Assembly: GCA_028688015.1 (NCBI GenBank)
Contig: JAQTZB010000002.1
Span: forward strand, 310,001-374,000
Direction: 5' to 3'
Length of the DNA: 64,000 nt
Source: Elusimicrobiales bacterium
GTDB lineage: Bacteria; Elusimicrobiota; Elusimicrobia; Elusimicrobiales; UBA9959
Shown here: piece after piece, positions 8,008 to 16,384 of the stretch
Layout of the letters: each line of letters begins with the position of its first letter
Position numbering within the stretch: position 1 is the stretch's first letter
Notes under the pieces: generated by a model
What the model saw: only the letters and a program-made list of their open reading frames with translations
Database searches by the model: none
What the model was told of the DNA's origin: nothing
Made by a program: the position numbers and the translations under genes

Positions 8008-9219
8008 TCAGCGCGCCTTGGCCGGCAGAGCCAGCGTAAAATAGAAAGTGGCGCCTTTGCCGGGCGCGCTATCCGCCCAAACCTCGCCGCCGTGCCGCTT
8101 GATTATCCGGCGAACATTGGCCAGGCCTATGCCGGTCCCTTCGTAATCCTCCTGCAGGTGCAGGCGCTGGAACAGGCCGAAGAGCCTTTCGGCGTAGGCC
8201 ATGTCGAAACCCGCGCCGTTGTCGCGTACATAGATCACAGCGCGCCCGTCCTTGACCGGCGCGGCACCCACCTCTATGGCCGCCTGCGGCTGTTTCCGGG
8301 TGAACTTCACGGCGTTGCCCACCAGGTTGGCCAACACCTGCCGCAGCAGGTCCGGGTCGCCTTCTACTTCCGGCAGCTCGCCCATATTCCAGGCCACAGA
8401 ACGGCCGCGTATGTCTTCGGAAAGTTCCTCTTTTACCTGCGACAGCAGCCCGGCCAGGTCCACACGGCAACTCCGCATTTCGGCGCGGCCCATCCGCGAA
8501 AAGGCCAGCAGGTCCGCTATCAGCAGGTCCATGCGCTTAACGGAGTCCTCTACTTTCCCCAGCAGCCTCGCGGCCTCGGCGCCGGGACCGGGCCCCAGCG
8601 CCTTCTTGAGCAATCCCAGGAAACCGTCCATGTGCCGCAACGGGGTGCGCAGGTCGTGCGAAACGGAGTAACTGAAAGCCTCAAGTTCGTGGTTGGCCTC
8701 GGCCAGGTCGCGCGTGCGCTCCTGTACGCGCCGCTCCAGCGAGGCGTAGAGGTCCGCGTTCTCTATGGCTATGGACGTAAAATTGGCCAGGGCCTCCAGC
8801 AGCCGCACCGTCTCCGGCGGCGGCATACGCTTCGTTGCCCAATAGTTGCCTATGGCGCCTATAGGGTCCTGCGTCCGGATGGGCACCATGGCGAGGCTTT
8901 TAACGAAAGTGGGGCGGTAGGCGTCGGCGGGAATGCGCGGATCGGCATAGATGTCCTCTATGACCGCGGCTTTCCGGTTCAGCATGACCCAGCCGCTTAT
9001 GCAGGCGCTCATGGGGAAACGCTTGCCCTTCCACAGCGGGGCTATGGCGTCTTCTTCGGCGTAGAAACACTTGTCCCCGTCCCTCAGCACGAAGGTGGCG
9101 CCGTCAGCGCCGCTTATGTCGCGCGCCGCGTGGCGGACTATCTCCATTACAGCGTCCAGGGTCCTGGCCCTGGAAAGGTCCTGCACTGCCGTTAAGAGCC
9201 GTTCTGTTCCCGAGTCCAT
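8008..9219 (-). CDS. GAF-domain sensor histidine kinase
   Basis: 403 residues from ATG 9219. This start is preferred over an in-frame ATG at 9270 because a GGGGGG ribosome site lies 8 bases upstream of 9219 and the promoter puts the mRNA start near 9269. Residues ~5-155 form a GAF domain, and a coiled coil follows. HisKA has H188 in FSYSVSHDLRTPLRHMDGF, and HATPase_c has NLVGNAVKFTR, VRDNGAGFDM and GTGIGLANVRRIIKRHGG. The kinase core is phytochrome-like and closely resembles that of the PAS kinase at 47871-50177. No membrane segment is seen, so it probably senses a cytosolic ligand. It is the first gene of a two-kinase operon. Confidence 0.93.
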   Translation of the reverse strand: MDSGTERLLTAVQDLSRARTLDAVMEIVRHAARDISGADGATFVLRDGDKCFYAEEDAIAPLWKGKRFPMSACISGWVMLNRKAAVIEDIYADPRIPADAYRPTFVKSLAMVPIRTQDPIGAIGNYWATKRMPPPETVRLLEALANFTSIAIENADLYASLERRVQERTRDLAEANHELEAFSYSVSHDLRTPLRHMDGFLGLLKKALGPGPGAEAARLLGKVEDSVKRMDLLIADLLAFSRMGRAEMRSCRVDLAGLLSQVKEELSEDIRGRSVAWNMGELPEVEGDPDLLRQVLANLVGNAVKFTRKQPQAAIEVGAAPVKDGRAVIYVRDNGAGFDMAYAERLFGLFQRLHLQEDYEGTGIGLANVRRIIKRHGGEVWADSAPGKGATFYFTLALPAKAR

Positions 9220-9275
9220 GTTCTTATCCCCCCGTCTATTCCGGGGCCTCAAAAGCCCCATTTTCCCCAACCGAT

Positions 9276-9304
9276 ATTTTATGTGACCGGGAGAAGGTTG
9301 TCAA
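9276..9304 (-). promoter_or_regulatory. Sigma-70 type promoter of the kinase operon
   Basis: TTGACA (9304-9299) and TAAAAT (9281-9276) are separated by 17 bases on the minus strand. The predicted start near 9269 supports ATG 9219 as the kinase start. Confidence 0.8.
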
Positions 9305-9337
9305 ATTCGCGCGCGTCAGTTTTTTTGCCTTCCCACG

Positions 9338-9367
9338 GAAACTGTAGGAAACATAAGCGCAGTTATC
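9338..9367. repeat. 30-bp direct repeat, copy 2
   Basis: Identical to 5618-5647. It lies 34 bases upstream of the -35 box of the kinase operon, so both copies sit just ahead of minus-strand promoters. Confidence 0.85.
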
Positions 9368-9375
9368 TAAAGTTA

Positions 9376-9405
9376 CAAAAAGAACGCCCCGCGGGGAGCG
9401 GGGCG
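9376..9405 (-). terminator. Terminator of the clostripain gene
   Basis: An 8-bp perfect stem (CGCCCCGC / GCGGGGCG, 5-base loop) is followed on the minus strand by TTCTTTTTG. A second GC-rich hairpin lies at 9412-9434. Confidence 0.85.
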
Positions 9406-9454
9406 CGCAAAGGCCCCGGTGTCCGCCGGGGCCCTTGTGATCCGTTAGACCGGT

Positions 9455-10759
9455 TCAGGGCCTGAGCAGCCAGGCCACGAACTCATCCCACTGCGTGTCG
9501 GCCGAAAGCTTCAGCTCGTTGTAGCCGCGGATGTCGTCGGCGGTCTCGGGGATATAGGCGGCCAGGCCGTGCGACAGGGTGGTGCGGCGGGCGCTGACCC
9601 CGCTGAACACCACCGGGCCCCGCCCGGGCGCCAGGCTGCGCTCCACCTCGGCGGCGGCGGCCTTCACCTCCGCCTTCTCGCTGTACTGCATCAGCAGCTG
9701 CGAGAAGCGGCGCAGGTCCTTGTTGTCGGCCAGGGAGTAGCGGGTGGCCTCGGCCCGGGCGCGCAGCACGGCGGCCTTGTCGTCGGCGGCCATGGCGGCC
9801 CTCGCCAGGGCGTCCATCTTTACGGCGAGGTCGCGCATTTTGGCCACTTCCACCACGGAGTAGGTCAGGCCGGTGCCCTGGAAACCGTCGGGGTTGGCGG
9901 CCAGGTACTGGCGGGCGATGGTGGTGCCGAGCTCGGCCGCGCCCATGCCGGGATTGCGGACCAGCGGGCGCAGCCACCGGTCGTAAGGATAGCCGGAGCC
10001 GGGCTCTATCTCCTCGGAGGCGGCTATATGGGAGATCCGGGTGTCTTTCATCTCGTAGGCGACCTCGGCCACCTGCATCAGGCAGGCGTCCATGGCCAGC
10101 AGGTCCACCCTGCCGCCGGCGGCCTCGATGTCGCGCACCAGACGGCCCAGCTGGGGAGTGTCTATGTTATGGCCGGTGGTCCAGTCGTCGGAGATGCCCT
10201 TGGCGTCGGAGGCGGGCTGCACGGGGTTGCCCTTCAGCCAGCCGGAGCCGTGGTCCCAGAGAATCAGCAGGAACTTGCGGGCGGGGTAGCGGCGCTCGGC
10301 CCACAGGACGAAGTCCTTTACGGAGGCGGGGTCGCCCATATCCACCGCGGCGGCCGTGCCCAGCACGCGGGAAGAGATGCGCGCCGTGTCGGTGTCGCGG
10401 GTCACGTAGTAGCGGGCCAGGCGGTTGGTGCTCATCTGCCCCATCTCGACGACTACGTTCACCCCGCGGCTGGAGCCGATGCGCTCCATCTCGTTGAGGT
10501 CGGCCAGGCCGTCGCCTTCCAGGTTGTTCTTGCCGTTGATGAAGACCATCACGGTCCAGTCTTTTACGCCGGCCGCAGGCGCCTCATCGGCCTGGAAGTC
10601 CACTATCGCGGGCTGGATGGCGGCGGCGCCGGCGGGCTTAAGCTGTTCGCGGGCGCTCTGGAGGCCCTCGTAGAAATCCGCCCCGGCGAAATCCTGCGCG
10701 TACCCGGCGACACCGTTGAGAATGAAGAGCCCGATTACTGCTGTTAAGACGGTTTTCAT
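9455..10759 (-). CDS. Secreted clostripain-family (C11) cysteine peptidase
   Basis: 434 residues with a signal peptide (1-21, ending GYAQ). The peptidase C11 core starts at ~67 (WTVMVFINGKNNLEGDGLADLNEME). The catalytic histidine is H170 in LILWDHGSGW and the nucleophile cysteine C226 in LLAMDACLMQVAEVAYEM. A conserved IAASEEIEPGSGYPY loop follows. C11 enzymes cleave after basic residues and are usually self-activated. The product is likely periplasmic or exported. The gene is monocistronic, with its own promoter and terminator, and is divergent from a trypsin-like protease gene. Confidence 0.93.
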   Translation of the reverse strand: MKTVLTAVIGLFILNGVAGYAQDFAGADFYEGLQSAREQLKPAGAAAIQPAIVDFQADEAPAAGVKDWTVMVFINGKNNLEGDGLADLNEMERIGSSRGVNVVVEMGQMSTNRLARYYVTRDTDTARISSRVLGTAAAVDMGDPASVKDFVLWAERRYPARKFLLILWDHGSGWLKGNPVQPASDAKGISDDWTTGHNIDTPQLGRLVRDIEAAGGRVDLLAMDACLMQVAEVAYEMKDTRISHIAASEEIEPGSGYPYDRWLRPLVRNPGMGAAELGTTIARQYLAANPDGFQGTGLTYSVVEVAKMRDLAVKMDALARAAMAADDKAAVLRARAEATRYSLADNKDLRRFSQLLMQYSEKAEVKAAAAEVERSLAPGRGPVVFSGVSARRTTLSHGLAAYIPETADDIRGYNELKLSADTQWDEFVAWLLRP

Positions 10760-10796
10760 AAGACCTCCTCTCTGCTAGTGTACGAACTGTTGAGAT

Positions 10797-10825
10797 GTTG
10801 TATCACGCGGGTTGACGGATGTCAA
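10797..10825 (-). promoter_or_regulatory. Sigma-70 type promoter of the clostripain gene
   Basis: TTGACA (10825-10820) and TACAAC (10802-10797) have a 17-base spacer on the minus strand, 37 bases ahead of the ATG. An AGGAGG ribosome site lies close to the start. Confidence 0.8.
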
Positions 10826-11059
10826 ACGACCTAAGGCCCGGCCCCGCCTGGGCACTTGGACCTATTCTCCGACGTGAATAATGTCTTTTTTTATTATTTT
10901 TCCCCGGCTCGCGCGCCGGGCAGCGGGCGGCGGGCGGCAGGGCCTACGCGCAGGGCCTAGATAAGAAGGTACCTTTTGACTGTAAGATTAAAGGACCTAG
11001 GACCTTTGTTGGGGACTTAAAAAGAAGCGATACTATAATCAGCAAATCCAGGAGGTCAT
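10826..11059 (+). promoter_or_regulatory. Divergent intergenic region, promoter of the trypsin-like protease
   Basis: No gene is seen here. The region holds a GC-rich hairpin (10902-10919), the palindromic GGACCTAGGACC stretch near 10993, a -10 box TATAAT at 11034-11039 without a good -35, and an AGGAGG ribosome site at 11050 ahead of ATG 11060. The poor -35 may indicate activator control. Near 10850-10865 the motif TGGGCACTTGGACCTA resembles one upstream of the metalloprotease gene at 25191. Confidence 0.55.
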
Positions 11060-12082
11060 ATGAACAAACTGTTTAAATCCCTTTCTCTGCTGGCCGCGGC
11101 CGCTGTAATACTGCCGCAGTTCGCCAGCGCCGGGGCCAAAAGCATCTACGGCGACGACAACCGCCTGGACTATTTCGAGGCCGCCCCCGCCATGCGCGCG
11201 CTGGCCGACTCTGTGGTCTCCCTGTGGCCCTCCAAGCAGGTCAAGCTGGAGAACGGCGAGGCCCGCCTGGCTACCATCGGCTTCGGCGAAGCCCTCAAGC
11301 TCTGTCCCGGAGAGAAGTTCGCGGAGCAGCCCATAGGCGCCTTCTGCTCCGGCACGCTGGTCGGCGAGGACATCGTCATGACCGCCGGCCACTGCATCAC
11401 GGACGACAAGTCCTGCGCCGACGCCCGCTTCGTCTTCGGCTATAACGTGGATAAGGAAGGCGGCAAGGCCAATACCGCCGTGCCCGCCAAGGACGTTTAC
11501 TCCTGCAAGCGCATCATCAAGCGCGACCTGGACAAGCAGCCCAGCGGCATCATCGGCACCGGCATCTTCATCGCCGGCGCCCTGCTGGGCAAGCAGCCCG
11601 GCCCGGATTACGCGCTGATCCAGCTGGACCGCAAGGCGGAAGGCCGCAAGCCGCTGCCCGTCAACCGCGGCAATGACATCAAGGTCGGCGACCGCATCTT
11701 CGTGATCGGCCACCCCGTGGGCCTGCCGGTCAAGGTGGCCGGCGACGCCTCGGTGCGCAACACCGACCCCAAGGCCTTCTTCCTGACCGACCTCGACACC
11801 TTCGGCGGCAACTCCGGCTCGGCCGTGTTCAACGCCCGCACGAACATGATAGAGGGCATCCTGGTGCGCGGCGGCACGGACTTCGTGGACAGCCCTGCCG
11901 GCTGCAAGGTGCAGCTCAAGAGCGGCCAGAACGAGGGCAAAGGCGAGGCCGTGACCAAGATGTCGATGCTGCAGAAGTACATCCCCCAGCTCGGCCGCCC
12001 GGCCCAGCTCGAGACACGCGACATGCAGGTGGCCCCGATCTCGCTGGAGAACGAGGCGCTGGCCCGCACCGTGCGCTTCTAA
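11060..12082 (+). CDS. Secreted trypsin/V8-like serine protease
   Basis: 340 residues with signal peptide 1-24 (AVILPQFASA-G). The catalytic triad is H111 (VMTAGHC), D183 (GPDYALIQLD) and S252 (FGGNSGSAVF). Cysteine pairs around the histidine (C96/C112, C119/C149) fit an exported disulfide-bonded S1B/V8-type protease. The segment FVIGHPVGLPVKVAG precedes the serine as in this family. A strong AGGAGG ribosome site sits 5 bases before ATG. Monocistronic. It probably works with the divergent clostripain-type enzyme in extracellular protein breakdown; that link is inferred from position only. Confidence 0.93.
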   Translation: MNKLFKSLSLLAAAAVILPQFASAGAKSIYGDDNRLDYFEAAPAMRALADSVVSLWPSKQVKLENGEARLATIGFGEALKLCPGEKFAEQPIGAFCSGTLVGEDIVMTAGHCITDDKSCADARFVFGYNVDKEGGKANTAVPAKDVYSCKRIIKRDLDKQPSGIIGTGIFIAGALLGKQPGPDYALIQLDRKAEGRKPLPVNRGNDIKVGDRIFVIGHPVGLPVKVAGDASVRNTDPKAFFLTDLDTFGGNSGSAVFNARTNMIEGILVRGGTDFVDSPAGCKVQLKSGQNEGKGEAVTKMSMLQKYIPQLGRPAQLETRDMQVAPISLENEALARTVRF

Positions 12083-12098
12083 ACCGCTCCGCACAAAT

Positions 12099-12128
12099 AA
12101 AAAACCCCGCTCCGGCGGGGTTTTTTAT
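12099..12128 (+). terminator. Strong Rho-independent terminator
   Basis: The stem AAACCCCGC / GCGGGGTTT with a TCCG loop is followed by a T run, directly downstream of the serine protease gene. Confidence 0.93.
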
Positions 12129-12191
12129 TGCCCGGCGCCACCCCACTCAGTATCCGTCCGGCCATTGAAAAAAGACAGGGCTCTGCTATAC

Positions 12192-12197
12192 TATAAT
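12192..12197 (+). promoter_or_regulatory. -10 box TATAAT that fixes the start of the pilin operon
   Basis: TATAAT ends one base before an in-frame ATG at 12199, so that ATG would lie upstream of or at the mRNA start. Translation must therefore begin at ATG 12247, which has an AGAGG ribosome site. No convincing -35 was found. Confidence 0.6.
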
Positions 12198-12246
12198 TAT
12201 GTCAGGGCGGCCTTACGCCCAGATGTTCCTTGCCGCCAGAGGCTAT

Positions 12247-12540
12247 ATGAAAAATCACCATAAATCCCACGGGCGCGCCATGGGAAGACTCACGGCTGAA
12301 TATGTCGGGGTCGGAGTCGTAGTCTCCCTGCTTTCCGCCTTCCTCGGCTTCTACGGCGCGGCCTTCGTAATCGCGGACAAATGTTACCCCGAACTGGGCC
12401 TGGAAACGATACAACTGGTGCACCGCGCCCTGTTCCACAACATGGCCCTGGCGGCCGCCGTTTATTCCATTTTTATCTTCTCCCTGTACTGGGTCTTCGC
12501 GCGCGGGCAGATAAGGCGACTGCGGGAACTGCAGCACTAA
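12247..12540 (+). CDS. Small two-helix membrane protein, first gene of the pseudopilin operon
   Basis: 97 residues. Two hydrophobic helices (~18-42 GVGVVVSLLSAFLGFYGAAFVI and ~64-85 MALAAAVYSIFIFSLYWVF) flank a short loop. The N-terminus is basic and His-rich; the C-terminus is basic (RGQIRRLRELQH). No family was recognised. It is 16 bases upstream of a prepilin-like gene and probably co-transcribed, so an accessory role in pilus or pseudopilus assembly is possible but unproven. The start was chosen from the ribosome site and the -10 box position. Confidence 0.7.
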   Translation: MKNHHKSHGRAMGRLTAEYVGVGVVVSLLSAFLGFYGAAFVIADKCYPELGLETIQLVHRALFHNMALAAAVYSIFIFSLYWVFARGQIRRLRELQH

Positions 12541-12556
12541 GGGGAAGATCCGGAAT

Positions 12557-14251
12557 ATGCCGACAAGACTGAGAAAAGGGTTCGGGCTCGTAGAGGCCAT
12601 GATGGCCGTCTTCGTGCTTTCCCTGCTCAGTCTCTCGCTGGCCTACATGTACCAGTACATGTTCCTCGTTACGATCAAGACCCAGCAGAACACCTACACT
12701 ACGCGCCTGGCGGAAACGGCCTTCTCCAAGCTCAAGACCGCGGATTATTACTTGGTTTTCGACGCGGATTCCGCGCTGCCCGGCTACGGACTAAACGGCA
12801 CCTTCGGCCCGATAACACAGCAGCGGTCCGTCTACCCCTACCTCGGCGTGCTGACCGAGATAGACGCGGCGATGAAGAAATACAAGGTGGACCGCTGGAC
12901 CATCTCGGTGGTCTACAAACTGCGCGACGTTTCGGACGTGAACGGTAACGGCCTGACCAGCGACCTGCGGGATTTCACGGACAGCGACGGCAACAGGACA
13001 GACGACTACGATTCCTCGGTAAAGTACTACAGGGCCAATTCCGACTCCGACTACTACGACACCTACGTCTCCACAGCCCTCTCCAAGACGGCCAGCGAGG
13101 CGCCGGATACGAACATCAAGGAAGTGACCCTGACGCTCTACCGCAACGGCAAGGTCATCCATACGCAGAAGGAACTACTCTCGCTGGAGATGCTGACCGG
13201 CGTAGAAAGCCGGGCCAGCGGCGCAGAACTGAAACTGCTGATCTCGCAGCCGGAGAATGCCTCCTACCTCTACGACCTGTCCACCCCGGCCAGGGAGAGC
13301 GCCTTCGCCCTGGCCATAAGCAAGCCGTATCCCGACGACGTCAACGCCTACCGCGCGGACAGTCTTTCGCCGTTGCAACTGGTAGGGGAGACGTCCCCGC
13401 TGGCGGCCGTCAAGTTCTACCACGGCAGCCCCGGCCTGGCGCTGGATAACGGCTCCACTGACGGGATGGGCGGATTCACCACAATGGCCATATCCCTGAC
13501 AATGGCCCTCACCGAGGGTGAGAACGACATCTTCGCGCAGGCCACCAAGGACTCCTTCTTCTCCCCCTATGCGCAGCGCAGCGTTATCCTGGACCTCAAC
13601 CCGCCGTCCCTGACCGGCGAAGCCCCCTCCGGAACCGTGGCCGACCTGGTACCCTACGTGGGGGTCGTGCTTACGGATGCGGTGCTTTCCACCGGCGTGC
13701 CGAGCGGCATCTGCGAGGAAGTCACCATCCTGAAGGTGAACGGCTCTACCGTACCGTTCGCATATGACGCGGCCACCGGCAAACTCAACTGGCAGGATCC
13801 GGACACGGGTTTGCCGGTAAAGCTGGTCAACGGCAATTCGTACGCGGTCCGTGCCGAAGGCGGGGACCGGGCCGGCTACAAGGCCGCCCTCACGTGGAAC
13901 TTTACGGTCGCGGTGGGCGACACCGACCACTCCGCGCCCTCAGTGGCCAACAAGGTCCCCAGCGGTTCCACCGACGACCCACTGCCGGAGATCAGCTGCA
14001 AGCTTTTCGACAACCAGTCCGGCATCGACCTCGACAGCATCACGCTGAAGCTCGACGGGACCGTCGTGGTCTCCTCGGCCAACATCGCAGGCCACTGGGA
14101 CGCCGAAGGGCAGCGGGTGTTCTTCCGCCCCGCGGCCGCTTTCGATAATTATTCGGCCCACACCGTGGAAGTCCGGGCCAGCCACTGGGCGGACGACCCC
14201 GCCGACAAGAAGACCTCCGTGGACAGCTGGAACTTCAATGTGAGTTACTGA
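12557..14251 (+). CDS. PilV-like minor prepilin with Ig-like secreted region
   Basis: 564 residues. The N-terminus MPTRLRKG-FGLVEAMMAVFVLSLL is a type IV prepilin signal: an 8-residue basic leader ending in Gly, mature Phe, and Glu at +5, followed by a ~20-residue hydrophobic helix. The remaining ~520 residues are Thr/Ser/Asp-rich. They include repeated Ig-like stretches (for example ..PSLTGEAPSGTVADLVPYVGVVLTD and APSVANKVPSGSTDDPLPEISCKLFD) typical of Big-type adhesion domains. Minor pilins prime the filament and can carry a surface passenger. First of three pilin-like genes; the stop and the next start overlap (TGATG). Confidence 0.85.
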   Translation: MPTRLRKGFGLVEAMMAVFVLSLLSLSLAYMYQYMFLVTIKTQQNTYTTRLAETAFSKLKTADYYLVFDADSALPGYGLNGTFGPITQQRSVYPYLGVLTEIDAAMKKYKVDRWTISVVYKLRDVSDVNGNGLTSDLRDFTDSDGNRTDDYDSSVKYYRANSDSDYYDTYVSTALSKTASEAPDTNIKEVTLTLYRNGKVIHTQKELLSLEMLTGVESRASGAELKLLISQPENASYLYDLSTPARESAFALAISKPYPDDVNAYRADSLSPLQLVGETSPLAAVKFYHGSPGLALDNGSTDGMGGFTTMAISLTMALTEGENDIFAQATKDSFFSPYAQRSVILDLNPPSLTGEAPSGTVADLVPYVGVVLTDAVLSTGVPSGICEEVTILKVNGSTVPFAYDAATGKLNWQDPDTGLPVKLVNGNSYAVRAEGGDRAGYKAALTWNFTVAVGDTDHSAPSVANKVPSGSTDDPLPEISCKLFDNQSGIDLDSITLKLDGTVVVSSANIAGHWDAEGQRVFFRPAAAFDNYSAHTVEVRASHWADDPADKKTSVDSWNFNVSY

Positions 14252-15102
14252 TGAACTATTCACCGCGCCGCCGCGCCGCCTTTACCCTGACCGAGCTGAT
14301 CGTCTACGTCGCCATCCTCTGCGTGGCCGTGGCGATGTTCGTCAAGTTCATGACCGGCTTCATGAAGACGGCCAAGACCTCGGAAAGCAAGATGCTGGGT
14401 TCGGCCGAACTGCGCGGGGCAATCATCAAGGCCGAGGCCGACCTCTACGAGGCCAACGAGTTCACGGCCGTCTCTACCTCTTCGGCCACGTTCATCTGCG
14501 ACATGCTCAGGAACCCCGCGTGGGACCGGGACGCGGACGCCGACGGGGACGGCGTACCCAATATCAAGGACACCGACTCCGACAACGACGCCCAATTAAA
14601 GTTTTCGCTTCCTGGCGACCAGCAATGGCAGGCCGGCTATAACCTGGAGGACGACGACGATGACAACGACGGTAACATCGATGTACAGGCACGCATCTAT
14701 TACGCGGCCACGGCCCGCGAACTGTGGCACGGCATTGCCGTCAACGGCGGCGCCTGGCAGGACTCCCGGCTGGCCGTGGGTGTCAGCTCCTTCACGTTCA
14801 CCTTTTACGGTTCCAAGAGAGAGGACCTCGGCAAGAACATAGATTTGGGCGCCGACGGTACCGCCTCGACCGGGGACGCAGGGGAGGGCGACGGCATAAT
14901 CAGCGCGCGCGAGATAGACTGGGTGCTGCCGCCGACAGGGCACGGCAACAGGTCCGGCAGCCTCGACACCGAGGAGGAGCGCCGCTATATTACAGCCGTG
15001 GCGCTCCAGATGGAGACTGATCAGAACCATGACCGGACCACGGACGCCTCGCTCGGCACCGAGATACTGCCGCCGCTGCTGCCGCTGAAAAGGAGGCGCT
15101 GA
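14251..15102 (+). CDS. PilW-like minor prepilin with calcium-type Asp repeats
   Basis: 283 residues. The N-terminus RRRA-AFTLTELIVYVAILCVAVAMFV is a prepilin motif with Glu at +5, but Ala rather than Gly appears at the -1 site if cleavage precedes Phe. The exported part has acidic repeats (DRDADADGDGVPN, DTDSDND, DDDDDNDGNID at ~90-140). These resemble thrombospondin type 3 or EF-hand-like calcium loops. A second cluster of this kind occurs near the C-terminus (DQNHDRTTD). By order and size it corresponds to PilW/PulJ-type minor pilins. Calcium-stabilised folding is inference. Confidence 0.85.
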   Translation: MNYSPRRRAAFTLTELIVYVAILCVAVAMFVKFMTGFMKTAKTSESKMLGSAELRGAIIKAEADLYEANEFTAVSTSSATFICDMLRNPAWDRDADADGDGVPNIKDTDSDNDAQLKFSLPGDQQWQAGYNLEDDDDDNDGNIDVQARIYYAATARELWHGIAVNGGAWQDSRLAVGVSSFTFTFYGSKREDLGKNIDLGADGTASTGDAGEGDGIISAREIDWVLPPTGHGNRSGSLDTEEERRYITAVALQMETDQNHDRTTDASLGTEILPPLLPLKRRR

Positions 15103-15104
15103 CC

Positions 15105-16379
15105 ATGAAGAAGAGACGCGGGATGGCCCTGGTGGTAGCCGCCTTGCTGGCGGTGTTCCTGCTGCCGTTCGTGCTCTACCTGATGGTGACCTCCAACAAT
15201 TTGCTGAAAAGTTCCTTCAAAGAGAAGCAGCAGAAGATGGCGGGCAGCCTGGCTTCTAACGTGCTGGTGGATTTCATGCGCCAGTTCTCGCAGAGCTATT
15301 ACGAGGGGCACTACGACGGCACCGCCCTGGCCCGTAATCCCGTATTTTATTCAGCCGGTTTCTCTTCCGTGGCCACCGAGGCGGACCCGCAGGCTCACCG
15401 ACTGTTCATCCACGCCTCCGGTCAGTACGGACGCGACGCGGCCGCCCCCCTCTCCGATAGGCATCTCTACGGCGCCGTGCAGTTCATCTCCGACCTGACC
15501 GACTACGGCACGCTGGTGAACGGTCCGTTCACCATCAGCGGCTCCGATGTGGTCTATCACGGCAAATGGTGGGTGAGCGGCAACCTCAGCATCACCGGCT
15601 CGAATGTCACGTTCATGGGCGGGCCGCTCATCGTGGGCGGCAACCTCAGCGTCACAGGGGCCAACGTAAGGATCAACGGCGACCTCTACTATAACGGCAC
15701 TCTGACCGGCTCGCCTGCGATCACAGGGACCCGCTATAATTTCTACCCGTCGGACATGGTCTACCCTTCGCTCCGGGACACCTATTACCGGGCCAATTTC
15801 AACTACAAGATATCAGGCTCGGACAGGACGCTGCGCTTCAACGCCCACCCCTCCTCGGGCACATTCACCATCATCGGGACCACCGTCACGGTGCCGGTAC
15901 CGGACTCCGGCCTGATCGTCTACGGTGAGAACGTCAACCTTACGCTCTATGGCACCGTGCGCGGCCGCGTCACCGTGGCGACCAGCAACACCAGCAGTTC
16001 CAAGGGCGGCATCACCGTCGGGCTTTCCAACCAGGTCGCGGACCTGTTGTACTACGACCCGCTTACCGGCGGCACAACGACTTCTGCCGTTTCAGGCAAT
16101 TCACTGGCCGCACTTGCCTCCAATGGCATCACTTTCCAGGGCAAGACCACCAACCCGACGGCCAACCTTAACATCTGCGGCGTCTTCTTCAACATGGGCT
16201 CCGCCAACATGACGGCCAACGGCAGCTCCTCCAAACGGATGTACCTCTACGGCACAAGGAACAAGCCTGTCTCCACCAGTTTCGGCGGCGCGGGCTACAC
16301 CTATGACGCGTGGCTCAACAGCTACCCGCCCCCAGGGTTGCCGGAACGGCCGTTGCTGGTCAACTGGCACTTACGGTAG
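15105..16379 (+). CDS. PilX/GspK-like minor pilin with repetitive beta-helix region
   Basis: 424 residues. The N-terminus MKKRRG-MALVVAALLAVFLLPFVLYLM fits PilX/GspK proteins, which have a prepilin-like helix without Glu+5 and cap the pseudopilus tip. After ~150 residues come repeats of the type GNLSITGSNVTF, GNLSVTGANVRIN and ENVNLTLYGTV, spaced as in a bactofilin- or adhesin-like beta-helix. It follows the PilW-like gene by 2 bases. A tip-located adhesin is a reasonable inference. No cleavage or binding data can be read from the sequence. Confidence 0.8.
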   Translation: MKKRRGMALVVAALLAVFLLPFVLYLMVTSNNLLKSSFKEKQQKMAGSLASNVLVDFMRQFSQSYYEGHYDGTALARNPVFYSAGFSSVATEADPQAHRLFIHASGQYGRDAAAPLSDRHLYGAVQFISDLTDYGTLVNGPFTISGSDVVYHGKWWVSGNLSITGSNVTFMGGPLIVGGNLSVTGANVRINGDLYYNGTLTGSPAITGTRYNFYPSDMVYPSLRDTYYRANFNYKISGSDRTLRFNAHPSSGTFTIIGTTVTVPVPDSGLIVYGENVNLTLYGTVRGRVTVATSNTSSSKGGITVGLSNQVADLLYYDPLTGGTTTSAVSGNSLAALASNGITFQGKTTNPTANLNICGVFFNMGSANMTANGSSSKRMYLYGTRNKPVSTSFGGAGYTYDAWLNSYPPPGLPERPLLVNWHLR

Positions 16380-16384
16380 GGTGT

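Noticed and set aside
6478..9195. Very long open frame on the plus strand antisense to the two kinase genes
   Set aside because: It is a GC-driven shadow of the kinases: composition is Arg/Gln/His-rich with no domain, while the minus strand shows full kinase motifs.
12199..12246. ATG 12199 as start of the first pilin-operon gene
   Set aside because: It lies one base after the -10 box, so it would be outside the mRNA or at its extreme end; ATG 12247 has a ribosome site.
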